Shown: piece after piece, positions 27,147 to 35,707 of the stretch
How positions within the stretch are numbered: position 1 is the first letter of the stretch
Layout: every line of letters begins with the position of its first letter
From: Aerococcaceae bacterium
GTDB lineage: Bacteria; Bacillota; Bacilli; Lactobacillales; Aerococcaceae
Direction: 5' to 3'
Assembly (NCBI GenBank): GCA_030525795.1
Contig: JAUNEB010000007.1
Span: 10,513-52,267 of the forward strand
DNA: 41,755 nucleotides
The notes under the pieces: model-generated
Told to the model about the DNA's origin: nothing
Database searches by the model: none
What the model saw: the letters and a program-made list of their open reading frames with translations, nothing else
Translations under genes and position numbers: made by a program

Positions 27147-27833
27147 CTATTCTTTAATTTTGTAACCGACTCCCCATACGGTTTGAATGAGGTTACTTCC
27201 TGTTGCTTGGAGTATTTTATCTCTTAGGTGACTTACGTGAACCAATACGGATTTCGGTGAGCCTTTACCGTGGTTATGCCATACTTTCTCGTAAATTTCT
27301 TTCGCGCTAAATGCTTTGTCTGGCTGTGCAACAAGAAGCGCAAAAATTTGGTATTCGTAATTCGTTAAGCGAATTTCGATATCGTCAAGGGTAAATAATT
27401 TGCGATCGTACTCGCGCATTTTGACAACGTCGCTAATAACAGTATATTCGCTTGAAACGGCTACTTCTTTTTGAGAGCGACGCGCAATCGCTTTAATACG
27501 TGCAATAACTTCTACAGGGTTAAATGGCTTAGAAACGTAGTCATCCGCGCCTAATAGGAAACCGCGAATTTTATCAGTGTCGTTCGTGCGTGCGCTTAAA
27601 ATAATAATCGGCATTGGGTTATTATTTTTGCGAACTTTTTCGACGACTGTAAAGCCGTCTACTTTTGGCATCATGACGTCAAGCAACATCAAGTCAAAAT
27701 TCCCTTCTTCATTAATGCGTTGGAGTGCTTCTTCTCCATCGTAAGCGTTCTCAACTTGGTAGCCTTCATTCATTAAGTAAATCGTTAGTAATTCTGCGAT
27801 ATCGCGATCGTCTTCTGCGATTAGTACGCGCAT
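27147..27833 (-). CDS. OmpR/PhoB-family response regulator
   Basis: The 228 residues comprise a receiver domain (acidic pair EDD at 7-9, phospho-Asp52 in LMLLDVMMP, Thr/Lys positions in SAR and VSKPFNP) and a C-terminal winged helix (LTNYEYQIFALLVAQPD, VLVHVSHLRDKI, TVWGVGYKI). The ATG at 27833 is spaced seven bases from GGAGG; an ATG six bases upstream is too close. It forms a two-component system with the kinase downstream and probably regulates envelope genes, perhaps including the A-B cluster. Confidence 0.93.
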   Translation of the reverse strand: MRVLIAEDDRDIAELLTIYLMNEGYQVENAYDGEEALQRINEEGNFDLMLLDVMMPKVDGFTVVEKVRKNNNPMPIIILSARTNDTDKIRGFLLGADDYVSKPFNPVEVIARIKAIARRSQKEVAVSSEYTVISDVVKMREYDRKLFTLDDIEIRLTNYEYQIFALLVAQPDKAFSAKEIYEKVWHNHGKGSPKSVLVHVSHLRDKILQATGSNLIQTVWGVGYKIKE

Positions 27834-27871
27834 ATTCATTCCTCCAGTATTTTTTCTTTTCTACTTCTTTA

Positions 27872-27899
27872 ATTATAAAGAAAAATTAATTTTTTTCAA
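27872..27899 (-). promoter_or_regulatory. Promoter of the two-component system
   Basis: TTGAAA (27894-27899) and TATAAT (27872-27877) are 16 bases apart on the minus strand. The sequence TTTAATTATAAAG (27868-27880) is identical to that at the A1 promoter (25943-25955). Confidence 0.72.
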
Positions 27900-27952
27900 G
27901 TGTAATTTTATTTTTTTGAAAAAAGTATTCGCATGAAACAGGCAACGTGTAT

Positions 27953-27980
27953 AAAAAGAAGTTGTTATTCACAACTTCTT
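27953..27980 (-). terminator. Terminator overlapping the mvaA stop codon
   Basis: Perfect ten-base arms AAGAAGTTGT (27956-27965) and ACAACTTCTT (27971-27980) are followed by TTTTTATA on the minus strand. The mvaA stop codon (27965-27967) lies at the loop, so the first arm encodes the last residues of mvaA. Confidence 0.9.
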
Positions 27981-29200
27981 AAATTTGTTAATAATGTTTG
28001 GGCGATGTCGCGGTTCATGTGTGGTTGTTCGCGCAATAGACGGACGAGATGAGGAATTTCTTCGATGGTGGCGCCGACTTGTAAAGCGAGGCTACGTGCT
28101 TGCATGCGCATGTGGCCTTTTTGGATGCCGTCTGTGACAAGCGCACGTAATGCGGCATAATTTTGCGCTAATCCAATAGAAGCAATAACTTGAGCGAGTT
28201 CGCTTGCGCTTTGGCATCCTAACAAAGTGAGCGATTGTTTAGCTGTTGGATGAACGGATAAAGTGCCGCCGACAGTCGCAACCGCTAGCGGTAACACAAT
28301 CTCTCCTTCTAATGTAGATTTCGTGTCGTCTACCCACCATTTTGTGAGGGGTTGATACGTGCTAGTACGGCTTGCGTAGGCGTGGACGCCTGCTTCAATG
28401 GCGCGCCAATCGTTCCCAGTTGCGACGACAACTGCGTCAATTCCATTCATAATGCCTTTGTTATGCGTGGTTGCTCGATAAGGGTCTAGCGTTGCATACT
28501 GACTCGCGAGTGCGATTTTTTTGGCAATGGAAAAAGATTCCTCATCAAGTAACGGGACGCTGGCTGTCGCAATTGTGACGGCTTCGTCATGGTAATTCGA
28601 CAAAATAGACATCAACACTTCTGAATGTGTGAGGTTTTCTAACGTTGGAGCCAACGCTTCTAGTACGGTATTCATCACATTCGCACCCATTGCGTCGCAC
28701 GGATTCAAACCGAGATACACAGTGATAAACGTTTGGGTTGCTGATTTTTTGGTTTCGACCCATAACCGCGTGGGGCCGCCGCCGCGTTTGACCATGCTCG
28801 GAACGGTTTGGCGAGCGAGTGTTAATAGTTGTTCTTGTTCCGCTTGGATTGCTTGAACCATTTTGTCGGCGTCGTCATTCGCAAGTAGCATGATTTGACC
28901 GACTAATTCGCGTTGTGTGGTGTGTGCCGTCATATTGCCGAGCCGCTTGGCACCATTACTTGCGGCCGCAATTACTGACGGTTCTTCCGTTGCCATCGGA
29001 ACTTGGTAAAGTTTGCCGTTGACGGAAACGTTCGGTACGATGCCGAGCGGCAATTGATAACCGTACACGTAATTTTCAATCATTTGGTTAGCAATTTCTT
29101 TTGGCAAAAAAGGCGTGTCGCTTACTTGCAAATAATTGCGCACTACTTCAAGGCGTTCTTCGGGTGTCTTGCGATAAAATTGATTGAATTGTTGAGCCAT
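27965..29200 (-). CDS. mvaA: Hydroxymethylglutaryl-CoA reductase, class II
   Basis: This 411-residue bacterial class II enzyme has ENYVYGYQLPLGIVPNVSV, MATEEPSVIAAASNGAKR, GLNPCDAMGANVMNT and GIMNGIDAVVVATGNDWRA. It reduces HMG-CoA to mevalonate, the committing step of the mevalonate pathway used by Lactobacillales for isoprenoids. The ATG at 29200 matches the family start. It begins one base after the def stop and has only a weak site (GGTG), so translation probably depends on coupling to def. Last gene of the xseB-to-mvaA operon, sharing isoprenoid function with ispA at its other end. mvaS is not adjacent. Confidence 0.94.
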   Translation of the reverse strand: MAQQFNQFYRKTPEERLEVVRNYLQVSDTPFLPKEIANQMIENYVYGYQLPLGIVPNVSVNGKLYQVPMATEEPSVIAAASNGAKRLGNMTAHTTQRELVGQIMLLANDDADKMVQAIQAEQEQLLTLARQTVPSMVKRGGGPTRLWVETKKSATQTFITVYLGLNPCDAMGANVMNTVLEALAPTLENLTHSEVLMSILSNYHDEAVTIATASVPLLDEESFSIAKKIALASQYATLDPYRATTHNKGIMNGIDAVVVATGNDWRAIEAGVHAYASRTSTYQPLTKWWVDDTKSTLEGEIVLPLAVATVGGTLSVHPTAKQSLTLLGCQSASELAQVIASIGLAQNYAALRALVTDGIQKGHMRMQARSLALQVGATIEEIPHLVRLLREQPHMNRDIAQTLLTNLRSCE

Positions 29201-29201
29201 T

Positions 29202-29768
29202 TTATAACACCACTGTATTGTCGGGTTGTGCCCACGGGTCTTGCGCATTGATGTGGTCGTAGAACATGATACCTTTAAGGTGGTCGAGTTCGTGTTGCGC
29301 CACAATCGCTTCGTAATCCGACAGGCGCAATTCTTTTTCGTTGCCGTCGATGTCTTGGTATTTCAATTTGATACGACGTGGACGCGGTACTAAACCTTCC
29401 ACAGGGCGATTAACTGACAAACACCCTTCGCCATCACGCAACGCCACACGTTGTACCGAATGGCTCACTAGACGCGGATTGAAAATCATTTCGCTCAAAA
29501 TCGGCTCTGTTTCATTACCGTCTTCATCATAATCCATAATATGCACCGCAAAAAGTTGACGATTGACATTGACTTGTGGTGCGGCTAAGCCGACACCTGC
29601 TCTTAATCCATGTTGCTTGGCGATGGCGTCATTTTGGCTATTGACTAAATATTCATGCATTTCTAGCGCTAATTGACGCATTTCGTCACTCAAAGGAAAC
29701 GTCACTGGCTCAGCCACTTGTCTAAGCGTCGGATGCCCTTCTTCAATAATATCTTTCATTGTAATCAT
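29202..29768 (-). CDS. def: Peptide deformylase
   Basis: This 188-residue type 2 (Gram-positive) enzyme has all three metal-site motifs: GVGLAAPQV, EGCLSV and QHELDHLKG. It removes the formyl group from nascent proteins. The start overlaps the hflX end by 26 bases. The ATG at 29768 is 13 bases from AAAGGAG; an ATG at 29759 is farther away, so the exact start is uncertain. The next gene, mvaA, follows after one base. Confidence 0.95.
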   Translation of the reverse strand: MITMKDIIEEGHPTLRQVAEPVTFPLSDEMRQLALEMHEYLVNSQNDAIAKQHGLRAGVGLAAPQVNVNRQLFAVHIMDYDEDGNETEPILSEMIFNPRLVSHSVQRVALRDGEGCLSVNRPVEGLVPRPRRIKLKYQDIDGNEKELRLSDYEAIVAQHELDHLKGIMFYDHINAQDPWAQPDNTVVL

Positions 29769-31002
29769 TTGATTCGTTTGTCTCCTTTCGTTGGTAGCCT
29801 TTCACGTAGTACACTTGCTTTTCTTCGTCGAATGTAATGGATTCTACAAGGGTTTGTTGGCGGTAATGCGCTAATTTTTGTGCTTCGTGTGGCAAAATAG
29901 TTTCGTGGTAAGCATGCGTTTGCTTTAAGATTTCTTGCCAAATGGCGTCCTTGAGCCGCTCAATGTCGACGTCATTTTGCGCGGAAATCACACAATTCGG
30001 GAATAAAGTTGGCTCGATTAGTCCGGCTACTAAGTCCGCTTTGTTATACACTGTCAAAACGGGAATATTTTCCATATTCAGTTCTTTTAATAACGTGACG
30101 ACCGTTTGTTCATGCATGGCGCGCGCTGGATTGGCACTATCCACAACGTGAAGCAACAAGTCCATATAACGCATTTCTTCGAGCGTGGACTTGAACGCGT
30201 GAATCAGTTGCGTCGGCAATTCTTCGATGAAGCCGACCGTATCTGTCAGCGTAAATGCGTCGTGTCCATGAATCGACAATTGGCGCGTGAGCGGATCTAA
30301 CGTCGCAAAAAGTTGGTCTTTCACATACGTATCGCTCAAGGTCAAACGTGTCAACAATGTCGATTTACCTGCGTTAGTATAGCCCACAAGTCCGATGTTG
30401 AATTCCTTGCCTGTTTGACGTCGCAAACGGGTACGTTCACGATGTTCGCCTAAATGTGCCAGTTCTTTTTTGATAGTTTGCATTAAGGTACGAATATGGC
30501 GGCGGTCGCTTTCTAGTTTGGTTTCCCCAGGACCGCGCGTTCCGATTCCCGCACCTAGTCGTGACAAATGTTTGCCCTGTCCTTGAATGCGCGGCAACAA
30601 ATAGTCGTACTGCGCCAATTCTACTTGTAGTTTGCCTTCTTTACTTTTGGCACGCAATGCAAAAATATCCAAAATCAATTGAATACGGTCGATAACACGC
30701 ACACCGACAGCTTCTTCAATATGACGATTGACACTCGGTGATAAAGCGTTCATCGAAATGACAAGCGTAATGTTTTCTTGGTCGACAACTTCGGCAATTT
30801 CAAGCAGTTTGCCACTTCCGACAGCTGTTTTGCTGTCAAGGCGTTTGAGCTTTTGGGTAATGGTGCGAATAGGAACGCCGCCTGCTGTGTACGTGAGTTC
30901 AACCATCTCGGTCATCAATGTTGCAAATTTGTCGTCTGAATAGTGTTCTGTTTGGACGCCCATTAGCAACACGCGTTCGGCTTGTTGTTCAGTTTCAATC
31001 AT
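29743..31002 (-). CDS. hflX: Ribosome-associated GTPase HflX
   Basis: In 419 residues there is an N-terminal HflX domain with a glycine-rich linker (GAGIGTRGPGETKLESDRR). The G domain follows, with G1 GYTNAGKSTLL, the DTVGFI switch and the G4 motif NKAD, and then a short C-terminal domain. It splits stalled ribosomes under stress. Start ATG with AGGAGG; the ATGATTGA overlap with miaA (8 bases) suggests coupling, and the miaA-hflX pair is widely conserved. Confidence 0.95.
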   Translation of the reverse strand: MIETEQQAERVLLMGVQTEHYSDDKFATLMTEMVELTYTAGGVPIRTITQKLKRLDSKTAVGSGKLLEIAEVVDQENITLVISMNALSPSVNRHIEEAVGVRVIDRIQLILDIFALRAKSKEGKLQVELAQYDYLLPRIQGQGKHLSRLGAGIGTRGPGETKLESDRRHIRTLMQTIKKELAHLGEHRERTRLRRQTGKEFNIGLVGYTNAGKSTLLTRLTLSDTYVKDQLFATLDPLTRQLSIHGHDAFTLTDTVGFIEELPTQLIHAFKSTLEEMRYMDLLLHVVDSANPARAMHEQTVVTLLKELNMENIPVLTVYNKADLVAGLIEPTLFPNCVISAQNDVDIERLKDAIWQEILKQTHAYHETILPHEAQKLAHYRQQTLVESITFDEEKQVYYVKGYQRKETNESNDYNERYY

Positions 31003-31951
31003 GCTGTTGTCCTCCTAAATGTTGCGTAATTAAGTGAATCGCTTGTTGCAATGCCGCCTGTTCGTTTGTCATATCAAGCCAATGTGTCCGCTTAAAACGA
31101 TTTCTAAACCAAGTAAGTTGCCGTTTTGCATAACGTCTAGAATTTTGTTGAATTTGGGCGATAGCCGCTTCGCGACTACATTCCCCGTCAAAATACGGCC
31201 ACCATTCTTTATAGCCGATTCCTTTGGTACTTTGCCAGTCGTGCTGCTGCGCACGTTCGTATAGTGCACGCGCTTCTTTTTCTAACCCAGTTTCTACCAT
31301 AGATAATACGCGGGCATTGATTCGATTATACAACGCTTCACGCGGACGGTCTAAAACGAACAAACACGTATGAAACACATCTTGTTGAATGTGATGGCTC
31401 ATTTGCTCCGAAAAAAGTTGCCCGCTCACTTCGATGACTTCTAATGCCCGAATTACGCGACGATGATTTTGATAAGGAATATGTTGCGCCGCTTGCGGAT
31501 CTTGTTCAAAAAGTTTCTGCCATAAAGCCTGTGCACCTTCTGTTTGCAAGCTGTCATATAGTCGCGCGCGTACTTGCGCATCATGACTGTCGTCGCCGCC
31601 AAATTCTAAATCATATAGCAATCCTTCTAAGTAAAGTCCTGTCCCGCCCACTAAAATCGGCAATTTTCCACGCGCATGAATTGCTTGAATAATCGTTGTC
31701 GCCATTTGCTTGAATTGAGAGGCGTCATAGGCTGCGTCAACATCAACAATATCGAGCAAATGATGCGGGACGTCTGCCATTTCATCAGCGGTAATTTTGC
31801 CAGTGCCAATATCCAGTCCGCGATAAATTTGCAAGCTATCGCCGTTAATCACCTCACCGCCAAAATGTTGCGCCAACTCAATGCTGAGTGCGGTTTTGCC
31901 AACGGCGGTAGGCCCTGCGATGACGATGAGTGGAATGTGGGTACATGACAT
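30995..31951 (-). CDS. miaA: tRNA dimethylallyltransferase
   Basis: MiaA of 318 residues with the P-loop AGPTAVGKTALS, NGDSLQIYRGLDIGTGK (substrate tRNA and nucleotide contacts), LVGGTGLYLEGLLYD and the C-terminal QNSRRYAKRQLTWFRN. It adds dimethylallyl to A37 of tRNAs reading UNN codons. Its substrate DMAPP comes from the same isoprenoid pathway as mvaA and ispA in this operon. Four bases separate it from recN. Confidence 0.96.
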   Translation of the reverse strand: MSCTHIPLIVIAGPTAVGKTALSIELAQHFGGEVINGDSLQIYRGLDIGTGKITADEMADVPHHLLDIVDVDAAYDASQFKQMATTIIQAIHARGKLPILVGGTGLYLEGLLYDLEFGGDDSHDAQVRARLYDSLQTEGAQALWQKLFEQDPQAAQHIPYQNHRRVIRALEVIEVSGQLFSEQMSHHIQQDVFHTCLFVLDRPREALYNRINARVLSMVETGLEKEARALYERAQQHDWQSTKGIGYKEWWPYFDGECSREAAIAQIQQNSRRYAKRQLTWFRNRFKRTHWLDMTNEQAALQQAIHLITQHLGGQQHD

Positions 31952-31955
31952 AACA

Positions 31956-33671
31956 TTATCCTTTCTGCTGTAAGGTTTCGAGCAATTCTTGTGCTAATTT
32001 GAGGGAGGTTTCTGTGATTGTTTTGCCGGACATCATTTGGGCAATGACTTGAATGCGTTGCGCGTCATCTAGTGTCGTAACGATTGTGTGTGTCCGTTCG
32101 TGTTCGACGACTTTTTGGATGTAAAGTTGTTCGTCAGCAATGGCCGCAACTTGTGGCAAATGCGTAATGCACAACACTTGGTGGTTGTGTGCGACTTGAT
32201 TGATTTTTTCGGCGATGGCTTGGGCAACACGTCCTGATACGCCGGTATCAATCTCGTCAAAAACCATTGTTTTGGCGTCGGCAACGGAACTGAAGACCGT
32301 CTTCAAAGCGAGCATAAAGCGAGATAACTCACCGCCACTCGCTACTTTAACGAGCGGTTTGAGTGTTTCGCCAAGGTTCGTCGCCACGTAAAATTCAACT
32401 TGGTCAAAGCCAACTTCATTCAACAAAATCGCATTCGGTATTAACGCGTGCAACATTTTATCTGCGACAGGTTGGGCAAACGCTACTTGGAATCTCGCTT
32501 TTTCCATGTATAAGTCAGCGAGTTGCGTTTCGATCGCTTGAATGAGTGAGGTTGCTTGTTGTTGGCGTAGGTTGTGAAGTATCGTTGCCTGTTCAATCGC
32601 CACTCGATATGCTTCTTGTAGCGTTGCTTCAAGTTCAGCAATATATTTTTCGCGATGTTTGATGCGGTACACTTCTTCAGAAATGGTATTGTAATGGTCA
32701 ATCAGTTCGGGAACGGTTTTGCCGTATTTGCGTTTGAGTTGGCCAAGTTCGTTCAATCTTGCTTCGATTTCGTCAATATTTTGCCCGTCAGTGTCAAAAT
32801 CCCCCGAAGCAACGGCGACTTGATGTGCAATTTCTTGAAAATCGTAACTAATTTGGTCCAACTGTTCGCCTAATGTTTTGAAAGGTTCGTGGTACGTTTC
32901 GATTTCTTGCAACAAACTGCTTGCCTTACGCAAATTGTCTAAGACGCTATTATCGCCGTCCGACAACAAATAATTGACGGCTTCAATGTTTTGTTGAATA
33001 TGTTGAGCATGCTGAAGTCGTTTGCTAACCGCTTCTAATTCCTCGTCTTCACCAATCACTAAATTTGCCTGCTCAATTTCTTGAATTTGAAATTCCAAAA
33101 AGTTCAGTTGTTGCAACTGGTCTTGTTCGTGCTGAGTCGCATGTTGCCAAGCGTGTTTCGCCTGCTTGAAACGCGCATAGGCTCTCTCGTAAGCCGATTT
33201 GTCAAGTTGCGCAAATTCATCTAACAAAGTCAAGTGTTGCGCGGTATCTAATAGTGCTTGATGTTCATTTTGCCCGTGAATATCCACTAAAAAAGCACCG
33301 ATTTTTTTGAGCAAGGTGACGTTCGCCAATTGCCCGTTAATGCGAATCGTGTTTTTGCCTTGTTGCGTAATTTCGCGACGCAATAAAAGCGGCTCGCTCG
33401 CAGCTTCGTATTCAATCCCAAATTCGGCTAAAGTCGCTTCAAGCACAGCTCGTGCACTATCAAAATGAAACTGCCCTTCCACAACTAAACGCTCACTTCC
33501 ATGACGAATCCATTCGTTCGAGCCGCGTCCGCCACACAAAATGCCGAGTGCGTCAATAATGATGGACTTCCCAGCCCCTGTTTCCCCCGAAAGCACCGTC
33601 ATTCCTTGAGAAAAATCAATGACTGCTCGTTCAATAATCGCAAAATTTTCAATGGATAAAGTGTGTAACAT
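31956..33671 (-). CDS. recN: DNA repair protein RecN
   Basis: This SMC-like ATPase of 571 residues has the N-terminal LHTLSIENFAIIE and Walker A SGETGAGKSI. Two long coiled coils lie on either side of a central hinge. Then follow the signature ASGGELSRFMLAL and Walker B MVFDEIDTGVSG. It gathers double-strand break ends. The ATG at 33671 has AAAGGAG seven bases upstream; a longer reading through the tlyA end is rejected. No SOS box is visible here; it is read from the xseB promoter. Confidence 0.96.
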   Translation of the reverse strand: MLHTLSIENFAIIERAVIDFSQGMTVLSGETGAGKSIIIDALGILCGGRGSNEWIRHGSERLVVEGQFHFDSARAVLEATLAEFGIEYEAASEPLLLRREITQQGKNTIRINGQLANVTLLKKIGAFLVDIHGQNEHQALLDTAQHLTLLDEFAQLDKSAYERAYARFKQAKHAWQHATQHEQDQLQQLNFLEFQIQEIEQANLVIGEDEELEAVSKRLQHAQHIQQNIEAVNYLLSDGDNSVLDNLRKASSLLQEIETYHEPFKTLGEQLDQISYDFQEIAHQVAVASGDFDTDGQNIDEIEARLNELGQLKRKYGKTVPELIDHYNTISEEVYRIKHREKYIAELEATLQEAYRVAIEQATILHNLRQQQATSLIQAIETQLADLYMEKARFQVAFAQPVADKMLHALIPNAILLNEVGFDQVEFYVATNLGETLKPLVKVASGGELSRFMLALKTVFSSVADAKTMVFDEIDTGVSGRVAQAIAEKINQVAHNHQVLCITHLPQVAAIADEQLYIQKVVEHERTHTIVTTLDDAQRIQVIAQMMSGKTITETSLKLAQELLETLQQKG

Positions 33672-33685
33672 ATTCAAACTCCTTT

Positions 33686-34501
33686 CTATTCGAAAAGTTG
33701 GTGAGCTTGTTCGACTACGTCTTGAATCGAAATCGCCTGCCAAGATGAATTGTTCGGTTGCTTCGCATTGACTAAATGCGCCAAAAATTCAATATTGCCT
33801 TCCCCACCCGTAATCGGCGAAAAAGTAAGTGAAGATATCGTGTAGCCAATTTCGCACATGAATTGTAAGACTTCGGTTACGACATCACGATGAACGTCTT
33901 TCGATTTGATGATACCATTTTTGCCAACGCGTTCACGCCCTGCCTCGAATTGCGGCTTAATGAGTGCCAATACCGAGCCGCCTTCTGCCAAAATCGGAAC
34001 GAGCGGCGGTAAAATTAACTGCAACGAAATAAACGAAACATCAATACTGGCAATCGTTGGCTGCCCTTCTTGAAAATCTTCAGGCGTTGAATAGCGAAAA
34101 TTTTGGCGTTCCATAACAATCACGCGATCATCTTGACGCAATGAATACGCAAGCTGATTGTAGCCAACATCGAGCGCGTAGCTTTTGGCCGCACCATGTT
34201 GCAGCGCAGCATCCGTGAATCCGCCCGTCGATGCGCCAATATCTAACAAAATTTGATCGGTCATATCAATTTCAAAAGCTTGAATTGCCTTTTCGAGTTT
34301 TAAGCCGCCGCGACTCACGTAGCGCAATGTTTTGCCTTTAATATGAAGTTGTTTATCCATCGGAATTTTTTCGCCTGGCTTGTCGTAGCGTTGGTTGTTT
34401 TCGTCGTAAATTTGACCCGCCATAATGAGACGGCGCGCTTGTTCACGCGATTCTGTCAGTCCTGCTTGGACGACGAGTTTGTCAATGCGTTCTTTTTTCA
34501 C
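33686..34501 (-). CDS. tlyA: TlyA-family rRNA 2'-O-methyltransferase
   Basis: In 271 residues there is an N-terminal S4 RNA-binding domain (RIDKLVVQAGLTESREQARR). An FtsJ-type SAM methyltransferase domain with LDIGASTGGFTDAALQHGA and SIDVSFISLQLILPP follows. In mycobacteria TlyA methylates 16S and 23S rRNA; the Firmicutes version (YqxC) always travels with xseB, ispA and recN as here. GTG start with AGGTGA; seven bases after ispA. Confidence 0.92.
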   Translation of the reverse strand: MKKERIDKLVVQAGLTESREQARRLIMAGQIYDENNQRYDKPGEKIPMDKQLHIKGKTLRYVSRGGLKLEKAIQAFEIDMTDQILLDIGASTGGFTDAALQHGAAKSYALDVGYNQLAYSLRQDDRVIVMERQNFRYSTPEDFQEGQPTIASIDVSFISLQLILPPLVPILAEGGSVLALIKPQFEAGRERVGKNGIIKSKDVHRDVVTEVLQFMCEIGYTISSLTFSPITGGEGNIEFLAHLVNAKQPNNSSWQAISIQDVVEQAHQLFE

Positions 34502-34508
34502 TGCGGAT

Positions 34509-35393
34509 TCACCTTACTTCTAAATAAGTTAAAAAAGCGGACAGCGCATCATAAGGTTTCTGGGTTAATTGACACAGTTGCGTTAAACAATCGGTGGCTT
34601 GCGCCATTTCAAACGCAAGTTCCGTCTGCGCACCCTCTAATCCCATCAATTGCGGATAGGTTGACTTTGCCAAATCAGCGTCTGCTTGCGTTTTTTTACC
34701 AGTTTGTGCGGTCGTGCCGACTACGTCCATTAAGTCATTATGAATTTGATACGCTCGCCCAAAATGTCGACTAAATTGCAACAATAACGCCGTTTCTTCT
34801 TGGGTTAGCTTCGCAATAATGCTGCCTGCTTCGACCGCAAAAGTGAATAATTCGCCTGTTTTGAGCGAATGAATGTGGCGTAATTGTTCGAGTTCGATTG
34901 CTTGGTTATCAGACTGCATGTCTTTGAGTTGGCCCGCAACCATACCAAGGGAACCCGCGGCTTTACTCAATTTGGCGATGAGTGCAACTTTTTGCTTGTC
35001 GGCCAAAAAGTCGTCACTCGCAATTAAGTCGAACGCGTCCGTCAACAACGCATCTCCTGCCAAAATGGCGGTTGCTTCGCCAAACTTAATGTGGTTCGTC
35101 GGCTGTCCGCGGCGCAACGTGTCATTGTCCATCGCTGGCAAATCGTCGTGAATGAGCGAATATGTGTGAATATATTCGAGCGCCATGCCCGTTTTTAAGC
35201 CGTAGTGAATGCTGTCTGGAGACTGAATCGCCAAAACGGTCAACAAAAGTGTTGGCCGTAGGCGTTTGCCGCCATTGTTGAGCGAGTAGTGCATAGGTGC
35301 CATCAACTCAATCGGCGTGACCGCATAACGAATATGCGCGTCCAGCGCCGTTTCAAACAGTTGTTGCAAATGATAAATATTCGTAATCGTCAT
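34509..35393 (-). CDS. ispA: Farnesyl diphosphate synthase (geranyltranstransferase)
   Basis: This 294-residue trans-prenyltransferase has GGKRLRP, the first aspartate-rich motif HDDLPAMDND, and KTGELF. It makes farnesyl diphosphate for undecaprenyl phosphate and quinones. The second aspartate-rich motif reads NDLMD (in YQIHNDLMDV) instead of DDxxD, so one magnesium-binding aspartate is asparagine. The start overlaps the xseB stop by four bases. Confidence 0.94.
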   Translation of the reverse strand: MTITNIYHLQQLFETALDAHIRYAVTPIELMAPMHYSLNNGGKRLRPTLLLTVLAIQSPDSIHYGLKTGMALEYIHTYSLIHDDLPAMDNDTLRRGQPTNHIKFGEATAILAGDALLTDAFDLIASDDFLADKQKVALIAKLSKAAGSLGMVAGQLKDMQSDNQAIELEQLRHIHSLKTGELFTFAVEAGSIIAKLTQEETALLLQFSRHFGRAYQIHNDLMDVVGTTAQTGKKTQADADLAKSTYPQLMGLEGAQTELAFEMAQATDCLTQLCQLTQKPYDALSAFLTYLEVR

Positions 35394-35626
35394 ACGTTTT
35401 CCTCGTCTAATAGCACTTCGCCTTGGCTTGTCAACATTTTGGCGACGGTTTGCTCGGCGTTATCTAACGTCGTTTGGCAAAATTGGCTCAAAGTAATGCC
35501 TTCTTTGAACGCATCGAGTGCTTGTTCTAAAGGAAGTTCGCCTTTTTCGAGTTGTTGGACAATCGTTTCAAGCTGTTGCAAAGCTGTTTCAAAATTTTCA
35601 GGTTGGGATGTTTTTTTCGGTGGCAT
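35390..35626 (-). CDS. xseB: Exodeoxyribonuclease VII small subunit
   Basis: This 78-residue helical hairpin protein has the family core FETALQQLETIVQQLEKGEL and LEQALDAFKEGI. It assembles around XseA. AAGGAG ribosome binding site. It is separated from xseA by a terminator and a new promoter, although the two subunits act together. Confidence 0.94.
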   Translation of the reverse strand: MPPKKTSQPENFETALQQLETIVQQLEKGELPLEQALDAFKEGITLSQFCQTTLDNAEQTVAKMLTSQGEVLLDEENV

Positions 35627-35661
35627 GCGTGTACTCCTTTTTTGTTGTGTAATCGTGTTTT

Positions 35662-35667
35662 ATTATA
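35662..35667 (-). promoter_or_regulatory. Promoter of the xseB-to-mvaA operon
   Basis: TATAAT preceded by TGT (minus strand) is an extended -10 lying 36 bases before xseB, directly behind the xseA terminator. The -35 is weak and falls in the T-run of the terminator. Confidence 0.7.
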
Positions 35668-35680
35668 ACATAGTTTTACA

Positions 35681-35707
35681 AAAAAATCCTTTCCTTAATC
35701 GGAAAGG
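35681..35707 (-). terminator. Terminator overlapping the xseA stop codon
   Basis: CCTTTCC (35688-35694) and GGAAAGG (35701-35707) with a six-base loop are followed by a T-run on the minus strand. The xseA stop (35695-35697) lies in the loop. Confidence 0.88.

Noticed and set aside
29201..29305. Longer mvaA product starting inside def
   Set aside because: The extra residues are out-of-frame def sequence and are not seen at the N-terminus of HMG-CoA reductases; the ATG at 29200 matches the family start.
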